A DNA stretch of 64,000 bases from Clostridium sp. Lineage in GTDB: Bacteria; Bacillota; Clostridia; Clostridiales; Clostridiaceae. The stretch spans positions 154,565 through 218,564 of the forward strand of contig NZ_JARIDH010000022.1 of NCBI RefSeq assembly GCF_029267215.1, in the 5' to 3' direction. Each line of letters begins with the position of its first letter. Positions within the stretch are counted from its first letter, which is position 1. Under the pieces are notes generated by a model that was not told the DNA's origin, made no database searches, and saw only the letters and a program-made list of their open reading frames with translations. Below, piece by piece: positions 48,139 to 57,234 of this stretch. The position numbers and the translations under genes were made by a program.

Positions 48139-49194
48139 ATGAAATATATTAAAAGTAGAAAACAATTTAATTCATTAATGATTGAAGGAGTACATTATGA
48201 TGAAGAAATTTATTTTTTTTATAATTATTGTTATGATTTATATAAAAATCCAAACAATACTAAATATATTCCATTAAGACCATCAATTACAGTAACTAAA
48301 TTTAGTAGTACTCCTGAAATTGGATGCTATAAAAAATTCAGAGAACATATAATGAAAATAAAACCAAGTAAAAATGAATATAAGGTTATCGGTGGTGGAA
48401 TTCCATTTGATAAAACATCTAATATTAAAGTTCCATATATTTATGATATAAAAGAAAAAGGAAGAGCAATGTTAGCAGGTACATCATTTGATTATTTAGC
48501 TAGAATTGTTCTATGTAAATATTCTAATTGTAAATTCAAATTAAACGAAACAAAAGGATATTATTGGCTACAGCATAGTATAGATTCTTTCAGTATAATA
48601 AATAAAGAGTTACTTATAAAAACTAAAATTTTAATGGATGAATTAGAGTTAAATATTGAATCTTACATGGAAAGTGATAATGATATATTCTCAGATTCTA
48701 TGCTAGAAGGCATTTGTATTTTATCAAGGTTAGAAAATGCTTACAGAAGTGGTATATCTGATTTAGAAGGATACGAAAAAACACTTTTAATGAAATATGA
48801 CAATGTAATCTATGACTTAAAAAATCTTGGTAAAAATTTCATAGAAAATTTCATACAAGTTTTAAATATAAATAAAAATAGTAAAATAATTCTCAACCCT
48901 AATTTTGGGAGCAAATCTTCAGGTTTTAAAGCTGATGGAGATGTAATTATAGATGGATGCTTAATAGATTTTAAAGTAAGTAAAAACTATAAATATGAAG
49001 GTAAAGACGCATGCCAAATCACCACATATTATATGCTTAATGAATTTAACAAAAATAATAATAATATAACAGTATTTGATTTCTCTAGTGTTGCTCTATA
49101 TAATGTTAGATATGGGAAAATATTAAAATTCGATATAGCTAATAAAGTAAGTTTAGAAAAAAGAAAAGAAATTATAAAAAGTTTAATTTTTTAG
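48139..49194 (+). CDS. PD-(D/E)XK nuclease-like protein
   Basis: 351 residues, ATG after AGGAGG. The nuclease-like core lies in the C-terminal third: GFKADGDVIIDGCLIDFKVSKN (about 263-284), with Asp in ADGDV and the D-F-K element, then DACQITTYYMLNEFN, a helix often found in RecB/Cas4-like and related folds. The N-terminal 250 residues are unfamiliar, with KVIGGGIPFDKTSNIKVPYIYDI and GRAMLAGTSFDYLARIVL. Probably a DNA-cutting or defence-related enzyme. It stands alone, divergent from the frameshifted gene on its left. Confidence 0.65.
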   Translation: MKYIKSRKQFNSLMIEGVHYDEEIYFFYNYCYDLYKNPNNTKYIPLRPSITVTKFSSTPEIGCYKKFREHIMKIKPSKNEYKVIGGGIPFDKTSNIKVPYIYDIKEKGRAMLAGTSFDYLARIVLCKYSNCKFKLNETKGYYWLQHSIDSFSIINKELLIKTKILMDELELNIESYMESDNDIFSDSMLEGICILSRLENAYRSGISDLEGYEKTLLMKYDNVIYDLKNLGKNFIENFIQVLNINKNSKIILNPNFGSKSSGFKADGDVIIDGCLIDFKVSKNYKYEGKDACQITTYYMLNEFNKNNNNITVFDFSSVALYNVRYGKILKFDIANKVSLEKRKEIIKSLIF

Positions 49195-49510
49195 TTTTTA
49201 AATATAATATAGTATAAATTCTAATAAATTTAAAATATTAGTATTTTTTTCTTTATTATTTATAATATAGCAGAATATAGAATTATTTATGTAGTTTAAT
49301 ATTCTATATTCTCCTATTTCATTATGTTTAAATTATTTGTATTTCTTCTTAAAACTCTTAACTACTTATGCTAATATTACACAAACTATAAGCATCAGAT
49401 AACTCTATATATTATTTAATATTTTTACATTTTGTAGTTTTAAAAAAATTATTATACAAATATCATACTTAGACAAATAATCTTATTTTCACTTTTATTC
49501 AATTTATTTC

Positions 49511-49620
49511 TAATTATTATTAAGTTGAATCCCATTAATTAATAGTACCCAAGATTTCCTTCCAACATACCTACTTTTCTCCTCTAAAGACCTTTTAAGA
49601 TACACACCAATCTTTTTATA
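49511..49620 (-). pseudogene. Truncated copy of the 3' end of the GIY-YIG gene
   Basis: TAATTATTATTAAGTTGAAT and the next bases (49511-49537) are identical to the intact gene end at 49977-50003. AGTACC-AAGATTTCCTTCC then follows, and after a deletion of about 160 bp, AACATACCTACTTTTC..CTCTAAAGA matches 50214 onward. It is a decayed partial duplication with no usable frame. Confidence 0.8.
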
Positions 49621-49776
49621 AATTAATCCATTTTCAAATAAATCTATAGGCTATATTTGAAATACTTATCTTATTTGAATTTAGTAATTTTGTAACTACC
49701 TAAATCACTCAATAATAAAAAGTTTCTAAATCATTAAATTTAATGTATTGAAATAATTTATATCAAAATAAACTTA

Positions 49777-49805
49777 TTGCATATAATAATGATAAATAAT
49801 ATAAT
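49777..49805 (+). promoter_or_regulatory. Promoter of a small RNA
   Basis: TTGCAT, exactly 17 bp, TATAAT. Transcription should begin near 49812. Confidence 0.75.
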
Positions 49806-49811
49806 AGATTT

Positions 49812-49882
49812 ATTGAATTGCGGTGGTTGTCTTCGGACTACACCTAAGAGGATTGGATGCGTCCAACCCTCTTTTATTTTTA
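49812..49882 (+). ncRNA. Candidate small RNA of about 70 nt
   Basis: It begins TTGAATTGCGGTGGTTGTCT, with a first hairpin closed by a UUCG-type loop (GGTGGTTGTC / GACTACACC, imperfect). The second hairpin pairs AAGAGG-TTGGA with TCCAA-CCTCTT around TGCG, followed by TTTATTTTTATT, a typical terminator. GC content is higher than in the flanks. No open frame fits. I do not recognise the family. Confidence 0.65.
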
Positions 49883-49975
49883 TTAGAACAAATTATTTTT
49901 TAATTACTCCAAATTCATTAAGTAAATCATATTTTTATTTTCCAAGAGGTCTGTTTATTTCCATATTCAACTCTC

Positions 49976-50779
49976 CTAATTATTATTAAGTTGAATCCCA
50001 TTATACGGTCCATAATTAACAGTACCTAAGATTTCCTTCCACTTATTCTCTCTCTTAAGAATATCATCTTCATGACAAAACTCAAGAACTGAAAACACCA
50101 CTTCATTATATCCATTTTCTAAGATAAAAAGATTCAAGTGTTGAGCATCTCCATTAGAATTTAAATGTTTCATCCATCTTCCAATTATTCCATCACTTCC
50201 ATAAGCACTTCCAACATACCTACTTTTCCCATCTAAAGATCTTTGAAGATATATCCCATTCTTTTTAAGTTTCTCTTTAAGTACATTATCTTCAGAACCA
50301 TCTTCCCAAATACTTATTATCTCTCTCCAAGTAAAAGTTTGTCCAAAAACATCCTCCTGACCAACATCTACATCAGGTAAATCAAGGCCTTGAAACTTAG
50401 AAGTTCTTGCAAAGCTACTATTTTTCTCACACTCTTTTGTTATGTCTCGATTTAACAAAATACTTTTTATTTCCTTACATAAACTTAAATAATCATCATT
50501 TTTATAATCAATGGTTTTCTTTGTAAGCTTTTTCAAATTACCAATATTCATAAACTTTTTCTTTAAATTTTCATTTATTTTATTACTATGATAAATTCTA
50601 AAAAAAGAATCCTCTTTATTTGCTCCCCATATTTCAAAGGCTCTAATTCTATACTTATTTGATTTTACTCTATATGAAACATAAGGAATATCTCTATCCC
50701 TATTATCATCTGTTCTATTATGTAAAAATAATCCTTCTAGTTCACTTTCAGATAATATTTTCTTTAATTCTTCTAACAT
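49976..50779 (-). CDS. GIY-YIG nuclease-domain protein
   Basis: 267 residues. The C-terminal domain shows NGIYLQRSLDGKSRYVGSAYGSDGIIGRWMKHL (about 175-207), where GIYLQ and RYVGSA are the GIY-YIG strands and the Arg in GRW the catalytic Arg. The usual Glu may be in KRENKWKEILG. The N-terminal region (1-170) is unfamiliar and could read DNA. Start at 50779, after GGGAGTGG; an upstream Met in frame lacks a site. It resembles standalone restriction endonucleases and mobile nucleases. A truncated copy lies at 49511. Confidence 0.8.
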   Translation of the reverse strand: MLEELKKILSESELEGLFLHNRTDDNRDRDIPYVSYRVKSNKYRIRAFEIWGANKEDSFFRIYHSNKINENLKKKFMNIGNLKKLTKKTIDYKNDDYLSLCKEIKSILLNRDITKECEKNSSFARTSKFQGLDLPDVDVGQEDVFGQTFTWREIISIWEDGSEDNVLKEKLKKNGIYLQRSLDGKSRYVGSAYGSDGIIGRWMKHLNSNGDAQHLNLFILENGYNEVVFSVLEFCHEDDILKRENKWKEILGTVNYGPYNGIQLNNN

Positions 50780-50839
50780 AAAACCACTCCCAATCTCATT
50801 TAATTTTAACATAACTTTAAAATCAAACCATAACCTTCC

Positions 50840-50905
50840 AAAAAAAAAAAAAAAAAATAAGCAGCCTAAAACTAAATCTTATAATTCAGTTTCAAACTGC
50901 CACTT
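50840..50905 (-). terminator. Terminator with an 18-base T run
   Basis: On the minus strand GGCAGTTTGAAACT and AGTTTTAGGCTGC form the stem, and 18 T follow shortly after (plus A at 50840-50857). This is one of the longest homopolymers in the window. Confidence 0.8.
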
Positions 50906-50910
50906 CAAAT

Positions 50911-51681
50911 TTATTTCAACTTATTTTTCTTATTATTAATCTTATGTTCCACTCTTCTAACTTCCTTTTTAAAATACTCTGAATTATATTGTGGCTCATT
51001 TTGAAGTATCTCTGCTAGTAACCATTTATTATTTCTATATACAAATTTCCAATACTCATTTCCATCCTCTATGGATTTACTTCCTTCAACAACAACTTTT
51101 TTATTTCCTCTTAATTCTATTATGTAATCTTTCATGGAGAAATTAATCTTAACCCATAAAAAGCCCTCAAATTCTTCATTTCCTTTAAAATAGGATTGTA
51201 TTATTCCATAACCAAACTTTATGTTTTTTAATATGTTTCTTCTATTTTTATTTCTCATATCCTCCAAAAGATTAGTATGTTCAGTATATAATTCATCTGT
51301 AAGCAAGTTTAAGACTTCTTCATATTTGTCATTTTTCCAAGCTTTCTGAACCTTATAAAAAGTCTCTTCAATCATTAAATTAATATTATCAAACTCCCAA
51401 TTAGAGTCACTTTTTCCTATTTCATCTAACTCCTCTTTATATTTTCTTTTCTCTTTTCTTAAAGATACTAAACCATATGCCATTAAGGATGTAAAACCTC
51501 CTAAAAACAGAAAATCAAATATTTTAAAATCACTTCCACCTGAACTTCCTGAACTACCATAAGAACCACCATGTCCTCCTCCATGCCCTCCACCTGCTCT
51601 TGCATATGCAATATTAGCTGGTAATAAAATCACCATAAATAATAAAACTATAACTACCAACTTTTTAACTTTCTTAATCAT
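50911..51681 (-). CDS. Tim44-like domain membrane protein
   Basis: 256 residues. Signal-like segment MIKKVKKLVVIVLLFMVILLP ends near AYA-RA, then a Gly/His/Ser-rich linker (GGGHGGGHGGSYGSSGSSGGS), a second hydrophobic helix (FKIFDFLFLGGFTSLMAYGLV) and the soluble Tim44/MmpB-like domain (IEETFYKVQKAWKNDKYEEVLNLLTDELYTEH to WLLAEILQNEP). Its molecular role in bacteria is unclear. It should be anchored in the membrane; which side faces out is not certain. Confidence 0.8.
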   Translation of the reverse strand: MIKKVKKLVVIVLLFMVILLPANIAYARAGGGHGGGHGGSYGSSGSSGGSDFKIFDFLFLGGFTSLMAYGLVSLRKEKRKYKEELDEIGKSDSNWEFDNINLMIEETFYKVQKAWKNDKYEEVLNLLTDELYTEHTNLLEDMRNKNRRNILKNIKFGYGIIQSYFKGNEEFEGFLWVKINFSMKDYIIELRGNKKVVVEGSKSIEDGNEYWKFVYRNNKWLLAEILQNEPQYNSEYFKKEVRRVEHKINNKKNKLK

Positions 51682-51709
51682 TCTTCTAACTTACCTCATT
51701 TGTTTTATT

Positions 51710-51862
51710 TTAAAAATTAAGATTATCTATGATATTAGACAGTAAAACTAGAGATATCATATCAATCCCAATGTATTTAGATAACTTATCTTTTTTCTTA
51801 ACTCCATAAATAATTGCAATTCCACTAATTATAAGTACAAATAAAAACAATGTATATCACAT
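51710..51862 (-). pseudogene. Small membrane protein whose second codon is TGA
   Basis: AAGGAGTG, eight bases, ATG, then TGA, then an open frame of 48 codons: YTLFLFVLIISGIAIIYGVK, KKDKLSKYIGIDMISLVLLS and so on to NLNF, stop. The layout (one membrane helix, a basic break, a second hydrophobic stretch) and the Shine-Dalgarno site argue for a real gene. TGG to TGA in codon 2 would explain the stop. It ends 29 bp before the Tim44-like gene start. Confidence 0.55.
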
Positions 51863-51947
51863 TTAAAGTCACTCCTTAGTATTTAAAATTATCTTATCAA
51901 TTCTCTCCTTACCCATTCTATAATGTAATTTTGGTTTAACAAATATA

Positions 51948-53105
51948 TTAAAACTCATTCATAAGCACAACTAAAATTTCATCCACCTCAAATAATTCAT
52001 TAGTTTCAAAAATTTCTTGAAGGTTTTCCACATTCTCATCTGAATGTTCTATATCCTTAGAATAAATACGGCTAACTTCCACCATATCCTCTTCAGAAAA
52101 CTCCCCTTTGTCCATAAATCTTACAACTGAAAGCTCCTTAATCATAAGGGTACTTATAATAGCAAGTTTAATTTTAGCAGACAAATCATAATCAAAAATA
52201 CCTTTCATAAAATATCTAAAGACAAAGTAAACAAATATATTCAAAAACTTATAAGAATTTTTCTCATAATATTTATTAAACTCCCTATGTTTATTAAAAT
52301 ATAATTCCTCATTCCCCTCTAAATATTTAAATCCATTTTTTAGACCAAGTGGATCATTAGGATTTATATGCTTAATTTCCTTATAAACCTTAAAATACTT
52401 AGAAAGTAAATTATACTTTTCACTCCACTTATTCTTAGCTTCAAGTATCTCCTCCATGATTTCCTCTAAGATTCTTTCATCCTTATAATCAGAAATAACC
52501 TCTCCTATTTCATCCATATCACCTAAATCAATCTTATTTTGAATCTCCTTAGTAAACTTAAGGATTAAAGACAACTTACTTCCAAAATCAAGATTTTTCT
52601 TATTAGCTAACTGAAAAATAAGATTTCTACACTCCAAAAAGTCTTCTAAAACCTCTTTTGAAATTCCAGAGTCATACTCCTCATAATCTTCCTCCAAATC
52701 ACTTAATTCAAAGGTAACATTCTCAGGCTTTCTTAAAATAATTCTTGCAGCCTCAGGACATGATAAAGAAAGTCCAACCTCCCTTAAATCCAAAAACTCC
52801 TCTGTATATCTAGGGAACTGCTGACAAGTATAACAAAGACTCTCCTCTCCAAGATTAATATAAAGCTCACACATCTTTTTATCATTTAAAAAGGAACAAT
52901 TCCCATTATTAAGAAGAAAAATATTTTCTCCATCATTTTTCACAATCCTACTTCTTAAAACATCTCCAAACTCTCCAGAAACCTTCATATACTTATCATA
53001 GCTTTCATCATCTATAACAATCTCCCAACCAGCACAACAAGTATCCTCACACTCTGATGCAATACATTTAAACTCATTAAAATAATTTGGTCTTCTTAAC
53101 TTCAT
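51948..53105 (-). CDS. FliB-like (flagellin lysine N-methylase family) protein
   Basis: 385 residues. The N-terminal Cys cluster is CIASECEDTCCAGWEI, followed by NGNCSFLNDKKMCELYINLG and ESLCYTCQQFPRYTEEF, the FliB signature that is likely to bind a metal cluster. The C-terminal half is helical without known motifs. The name comes from Salmonella FliB, but C. perfringens lacks flagella, so the target must be another protein. Start at 53105, five bases after AGGA; a GTG four codons earlier overlaps that site. Confidence 0.85.
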   Translation of the reverse strand: MKLRRPNYFNEFKCIASECEDTCCAGWEIVIDDESYDKYMKVSGEFGDVLRSRIVKNDGENIFLLNNGNCSFLNDKKMCELYINLGEESLCYTCQQFPRYTEEFLDLREVGLSLSCPEAARIILRKPENVTFELSDLEEDYEEYDSGISKEVLEDFLECRNLIFQLANKKNLDFGSKLSLILKFTKEIQNKIDLGDMDEIGEVISDYKDERILEEIMEEILEAKNKWSEKYNLLSKYFKVYKEIKHINPNDPLGLKNGFKYLEGNEELYFNKHREFNKYYEKNSYKFLNIFVYFVFRYFMKGIFDYDLSAKIKLAIISTLMIKELSVVRFMDKGEFSEEDMVEVSRIYSKDIEHSDENVENLQEIFETNELFEVDEILVVLMNEF

Positions 53106-53323
53106 ATTCTTCCTCACTCTGTTAATTAAAATCTCTTTAAAATAGAAACTTTTATTAGCTATTTTCTATGAACCCACTCTCACAAAATCAGTCAAAACAA
53201 AATACCTAATAAAAATCTCTTCTCTTATTATAACAAAGTGGAAATATTAACTCACTATTTTTCACCCATAACTTTTCATATATAAGCTAGAAAAATCACT
53301 ATCCATAAAAAATATATTTTAAA

Positions 53324-53456
53324 ACTCTATTTTAAATTAGTATTAATTTTAATAGTAGCAAATCTTAGGCTCCCAGCTTTATTTTAAATTGGTTTTGATT
53401 TTAAATAAATAAGTTAAAGATCTAGCTAAAATCAATATTCTCTTAAAACAAAATCT
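53324..53456. repeat. MITE-like intergenic element, copy A
   Basis: The left end ACTCTATTTTAAATTAGTAT and the right end ATATTCTCTTAAAACAAAAT are imperfect inverted copies of each other. The same ends occur at 59387-59606. GGCTCCCA lies inside, similar to AAGCTCCCA near copy B. Confidence 0.55.
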
Positions 53457-53507
53457 ATTTTTAAAATTTAGGAATAATTAGAAAACTTTCATCATATATA
53501 TATCATA

Positions 53508-53581
53508 GAGTGGGCATTTTTTGATAATATAGTAACTTTTATACGCTTCTTCGAAGTTACCTAAAAAAAGAAACTACCCAC
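53508..53581. other. Nested hairpin region of unknown role
   Basis: GTGGG pairs with CCCAC, enclosing GTAACTT/AAGTTAC and a U-rich/A-rich partner pair (CATTTTTTG / CTAAAAAAAG). It may be a folded RNA or a mobile element trace. I see no gene here. Confidence 0.4.
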
Positions 53582-53644
53582 CAAACCATTATTCATCATA
53601 CTCTGATCATTCTAGTATTAACCTAACCAACTTAATAGTCAAAA

Positions 53645-53676
53645 GAAAGAGCTTGTTTTTTTAATAAGCTCTTTCC
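53645..53676. terminator. Bidirectional terminator
   Basis: GAAAGAGCTT pairs with AAGCTCTTTC around a T-rich loop of about 11 bases. Confidence 0.8.
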
Positions 53677-53712
53677 TTTTCCAAAAAAATTTCCTTATTT
53701 GAAAACATTTTC

Positions 53713-53793
53713 TTGATTTTTATTAAAATTAGTTTTATAATTAATGTAAAGGTTTTACCAAGGTCCCTCTTTTCTTAATACCTTGGTAAAAAC
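53713..53793 (+). ncRNA. Promoter followed at once by a terminator hairpin
   Basis: TTGATT, 17 bp, TATAAT (53736-53741 region), then a predicted start near 53748 and the hairpin GTTTTACCAAGGT/ACCTTGGTAAAAAC with TTTTTT after it. A very short RNA or an attenuator for the LysM gene is possible. A second terminator stands at 53851-53884. Confidence 0.5.
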
Positions 53794-53850
53794 AATTTTT
53801 TCATTTTTAGTGCACTTTTGTGTTATTTACTTATTATTGAATGTGATATA

Positions 53851-53884
53851 AAAAAACAAATACTTTAATTAGTATTTGTTTTTT
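53851..53884. terminator. Bidirectional terminator
   Basis: AAAAAACAAATACT pairs exactly with AGTATTTGTTTTTT around TTAATT. It insulates the LysM gene from upstream transcription. Confidence 0.85.
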
Positions 53885-54022
53885 TATTTTACTAAAAATA
53901 AACATCTCTTAACATATTCCATAAAAAAACTCATATAATATACTACTTTTTTTATATCCTCTGTATATTTTCTAAAAAGCTGTCAATAATTCAGATAGAA
54001 ATTAATTAGGAGGATTTAAAAA

Positions 54023-54922
54023 ATGAATAAAAAAGATGTAGCAATTTTAAGTGGATCACTTGTATGTGTAGCCTTACTTGGTTATTTTACATATTCCACA
54101 GTATCTACAGTATTGAAAAGCAAAGCAACCTCTCAAAAAGTAATATCTCAAGATCAAAACAAAAATGAAGATACTACTGAAGAGAGTAATGATAAAAATT
54201 CTAATAAACAAGAAAGCCTAAATTCTAGGTTAGAAGATGCTTCAAATAGTTCAAATGAAAAAGATTCTAAAGAGTGCAACACAAAAGATAACTCCTCTCA
54301 AAATTCTAAAGAAGATGAAAAAGAAAGTTCTAAAGAAAAAACAAATGATAAAAACTCTCAAAAAATAACCACTGAAAAAGAAAGTTCTAATGATAATGAA
54401 AAAAATATAAAATCCAAAGAAGAAAGTAAAGAAAGCCAAAGTAAAGATAAAAAAATAGAAAACTCAAAAGAAAATGAGGAAGAAAATTCTTCATCAAAAA
54501 AAGACTCTTCTAATAAAAATTTAACTTCTTCAAGCAAAAAAGAAGTACCAACATTTTCTACTTATTTAAAGGATATAGAAACTGAAAAATATACCCTTAA
54601 AGAAGATGAAAGTTTAAATGATGTTGCTAAAAAGTTTAAAGGTACTTGTGCTGTAAATTCAAGCTTAAACATATTAAAATCTCTCAACCAAGTAAATAAT
54701 GTTTCAGCTTTAAAAACTGGGGATACAATCTTAGTGCCAGTAAAAGCACTTAAGGAAGGAACTAACTATAAGGTAAAAGAAGGAGATACTTGGTATAACC
54801 TAGCTAGAAAACACTATCCTAAGTATAACCACGAAGTTGTTATAGAGTTCTTAATGGATGTAAATCCATTCTCAAAAGAAATACTACCTTTAGGAGAAGA
54901 AATTTTCTTACCAAAAATTTAG
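54023..54922 (+). CDS. Membrane-anchored protein with two LysM domains
   Basis: 299 residues, ATG after AGGAGG. A single N-terminal helix (VAILSGSLVCVALLGYFTYS) anchors it, and residues 35-180 are a long Ser/Lys/Glu/Asn-rich linker. Two LysM domains follow: YTLKEDESLNDVAKKFKG (about 192) and YKVKEGDTWYNLARKHYP (about 251), ending GEEIFLPKI. It should bind peptidoglycan across the wall space. No catalytic domain is present. It is flanked by terminators on both sides, so it is a single-gene unit. Confidence 0.88.
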   Translation: MNKKDVAILSGSLVCVALLGYFTYSTVSTVLKSKATSQKVISQDQNKNEDTTEESNDKNSNKQESLNSRLEDASNSSNEKDSKECNTKDNSSQNSKEDEKESSKEKTNDKNSQKITTEKESSNDNEKNIKSKEESKESQSKDKKIENSKENEEENSSSKKDSSNKNLTSSSKKEVPTFSTYLKDIETEKYTLKEDESLNDVAKKFKGTCAVNSSLNILKSLNQVNNVSALKTGDTILVPVKALKEGTNYKVKEGDTWYNLARKHYPKYNHEVVIEFLMDVNPFSKEILPLGEEIFLPKI

Positions 54923-54984
54923 TTAGCTAATTTTTTTAGAATTCTCCTCTCTTTCTACAAGTAGTGAGTAATTCAAAATAATAA

Positions 54985-55014
54985 AGGCTATATTAAGAAA
55001 AATTAATATAGCCT
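54985..55014. terminator. Bidirectional terminator
   Basis: AGGCTATATTAA pairs exactly with TTAATATAGCCT between convergent genes. Confidence 0.85.
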
Positions 55015-55068
55015 CATATTTATTCTATTCTCTAGTTAATTATTTTTTTCTGAAAACTTAAAATAAAG

Positions 55069-55380
55069 CTAAATATTAAAATGTCTTTTATATTTTTTAT
55101 CCAGCTTATTAGCCATACTAACTAAAAAGCCACTTAAAATACCAGTAAATATATTTGAAGTTATCTTTGAAGTATCCACATATCTATTAATAAAAACCAT
55201 AATAACTGCTCCAATCAAAATAAAAGATGTTATTATAACAAGAGTCTTCCACTTATTTGGAACTTTAACTTTATCAGCTATCCTATATGTTATGGAAAAT
55301 TTATTATCAATAAATGAGTAAAGCCCCATGCTTATTAGCATAAAACTAATTAATACTACTATGCTAGTTATTCTGTTCAT
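55069..55380 (-). CDS. Small membrane protein after an ABC permease
   Basis: 103 residues with two or three membrane helices: MNRITSIVVLISFMLISMGL, then LVIITSFILIGAVIMVFINR, and a C-terminal amphipathic part ending KLDKKYKRHFNI. Start at 55380, nine bases after GGAGG; the frame is open up to 55548 but that extension has no site and looks non-coding. It could be an accessory to the upstream ABC exporter; 168 bp separate it from the permease gene. Family not recognised. Confidence 0.65.
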   Translation of the reverse strand: MNRITSIVVLISFMLISMGLYSFIDNKFSITYRIADKVKVPNKWKTLVIITSFILIGAVIMVFINRYVDTSKITSNIFTGILSGFLVSMANKLDKKYKRHFNI

Positions 55381-55548
55381 TCTATCATTCCTCCAAAGAA
55401 AATTACTTCCTATTCCATAAACAAATTTTTTAATGTCTGTTCTTAGGTACCATCTAACATATTTTATTATATACCTGTATTTACTAAAAAAACACATGAA
55501 ATCCTCTCTAGAAAATATAAATTTAAAACTTAAATTAAAAAAGTTCAT

Positions 55549-57231
55549 CTAAAATTTAATCTTATTGTAGCTTCCTTTACATATTCTGTACCAAAGTAAG
55601 CCTATTAAAATAATCATAAGACCAATGAAATAATAAACTCCATAGTTAATATAAACATCCATAGCTAATTGGAATCCAAAAAATATACCACTTAAAAGTA
55701 TAATAAGAAATGTATTTCCTAAGTCATCCATTTTCTCCCCATCCTTAAAACTTACTGAGAAAGGAAAATGTTTATCCATGGCTTTAACTGATATTAAAGA
55801 TAAAGCTATTGCCACTAAAAATATTGCTATAAGATTTAGAATCACTTTAAATCCAAATAACCAAACATATATAAGTGATAATAAAATGTATATTGGACAA
55901 ACCATCTTATATATAATAGCTTTAGTAACTCCCTTAAATATTGATGCCATATCCTCTATTGGTACAGCCTTATATATCCAAGCATCCTTACACTGGTCTG
56001 AATACTTAACCATCATGACAATTGGTGCTAAACAAAATACTGACATATAAATAGTATAATAAAGTTTTGTATTTGGAAGCATCTCCTTCCAAGCCCAAAA
56101 GCTATTAAAATCACTAATATCAATTAATAAGAATATAAATGGAAATATAAACCCCATAGCCAAACTCGGATAAGTTTTAAGCTTAAAATTTCTCTCACTC
56201 TTTATAATATTAATTGTGAAATTAAAGAAACTTCTTTCACAATTATTTCTACATAATACATTCCCTACTCTAAATGAAATAGTGGTTTTATCTTTTCCTC
56301 TATATGAATTATCATTGAGTTTTTGTATATTCTCTTCAAACTTTTTAGCTATTTTAAAATAAATACCTATAGATATTAAGGGAAGTATAATAGCTAAAAC
56401 TGATAATATTATTAAACTTATATTAACTTCTCCACTTCCTATAATTTGAAGTGGTGCCCCAAACCATAAAGGTGGCAAAATCCATTGAAACCATCTAGTT
56501 ACAGAAAAGCCACTACTTACCCCTTTTAAGCTTCCAAATACTCTTCCTATAACTTGATAAATTATCATTATTCCAACTGATAAAACTATTTGAATTCCAT
56601 TTATAACATCCTTAAGCTTTTCTCCATCAAAAAACTTAAGAATTAAATAATAAATAAAACAAGTTACTAAAATCATAAAAATATTAATAAGTATAATCTC
56701 AAGCAAAAATACTAAAGCAAAAAATATTCCATGTCTAAAAGATAAGAGTAATGAAGGTAATGAAAAATAAATACTTATGCTAGTCATATAAATAAGTATA
56801 TTCGTAAGCTTTGCTGCATTTATTGTCTTAGAACTAACCCCAGTTACTCCAAGTAAATTTTTATCCTTAACATCTAATAAAACAAAGGCAAAATCAGCTA
56901 TGAAGCTTGTTCCAATTAAAAACATAAATATTCCAAAGAACATTGTCATCTGAAACATAATGTTAAAATTTAAAACAACTACAGGTGCTATAAAAAGTCC
57001 TAAAACTCCATATAAAAGTAAGGCTGATTTAAACCTATTCCCATCATTTTTGGTAGTATTCATATTTCCATTCATAATAGAAGGATTTCTTCTCTTATCC
57101 ATCATAAGTTTATGCTCTAAAATAAGCATCATCATATCATAGTCTACTCCAGCTTTCTCATAAAGCCATTTAAACTTTTCAACAATTTTAATACTTTTTT
57201 CTTTTTTAGATGTATTCATATTCTTTTTCAT
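55549..57231 (-). CDS. ABC-2-type transporter permease
   Basis: 560 residues with about 12-13 hydrophobic helices (for example LLYGVLGLFIAPVVVLNFNIMF, YMTSISIYFSLPSLLLSF, FLIILLSGIFFGFQLAMDVY). The N-terminal 60 residues are soluble. There is no ATPase motif. It starts three bases after the ATPase stop, so both form one exporter. The substrate is unknown; lantibiotic, cell-wall precursor or lipid export are all possible for the family. The ATG codes MKKNMNTSKK; a second Met at position 4 is also possible. Confidence 0.85.
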   Translation of the reverse strand: MKKNMNTSKKEKSIKIVEKFKWLYEKAGVDYDMMMLILEHKLMMDKRRNPSIMNGNMNTTKNDGNRFKSALLLYGVLGLFIAPVVVLNFNIMFQMTMFFGIFMFLIGTSFIADFAFVLLDVKDKNLLGVTGVSSKTINAAKLTNILIYMTSISIYFSLPSLLLSFRHGIFFALVFLLEIILINIFMILVTCFIYYLILKFFDGEKLKDVINGIQIVLSVGIMIIYQVIGRVFGSLKGVSSGFSVTRWFQWILPPLWFGAPLQIIGSGEVNISLIILSVLAIILPLISIGIYFKIAKKFEENIQKLNDNSYRGKDKTTISFRVGNVLCRNNCERSFFNFTINIIKSERNFKLKTYPSLAMGFIFPFIFLLIDISDFNSFWAWKEMLPNTKLYYTIYMSVFCLAPIVMMVKYSDQCKDAWIYKAVPIEDMASIFKGVTKAIIYKMVCPIYILLSLIYVWLFGFKVILNLIAIFLVAIALSLISVKAMDKHFPFSVSFKDGEKMDDLGNTFLIILLSGIFFGFQLAMDVYINYGVYYFIGLMIILIGLLWYRICKGSYNKIKF

Positions 57232-57234
57232 ATG

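Noticed and set aside
50840..50857. A18 run as a sign of assembly gap or retro-element
   Set aside because: It directly follows a stem on the minus strand and serves as the T run of a terminator.
53713..53741. Main promoter of the LysM gene
   Set aside because: Two terminators (53752-53793 and 53851-53884) lie between it and the gene, so the gene probably uses a later promoter that I could not define.
54251..54439. Phe-rich minus-strand frame opposite the LysM gene
   Set aside because: It mirrors the Lys/Glu/Ser-rich linker (AAA read as TTT) and is not a membrane protein gene.
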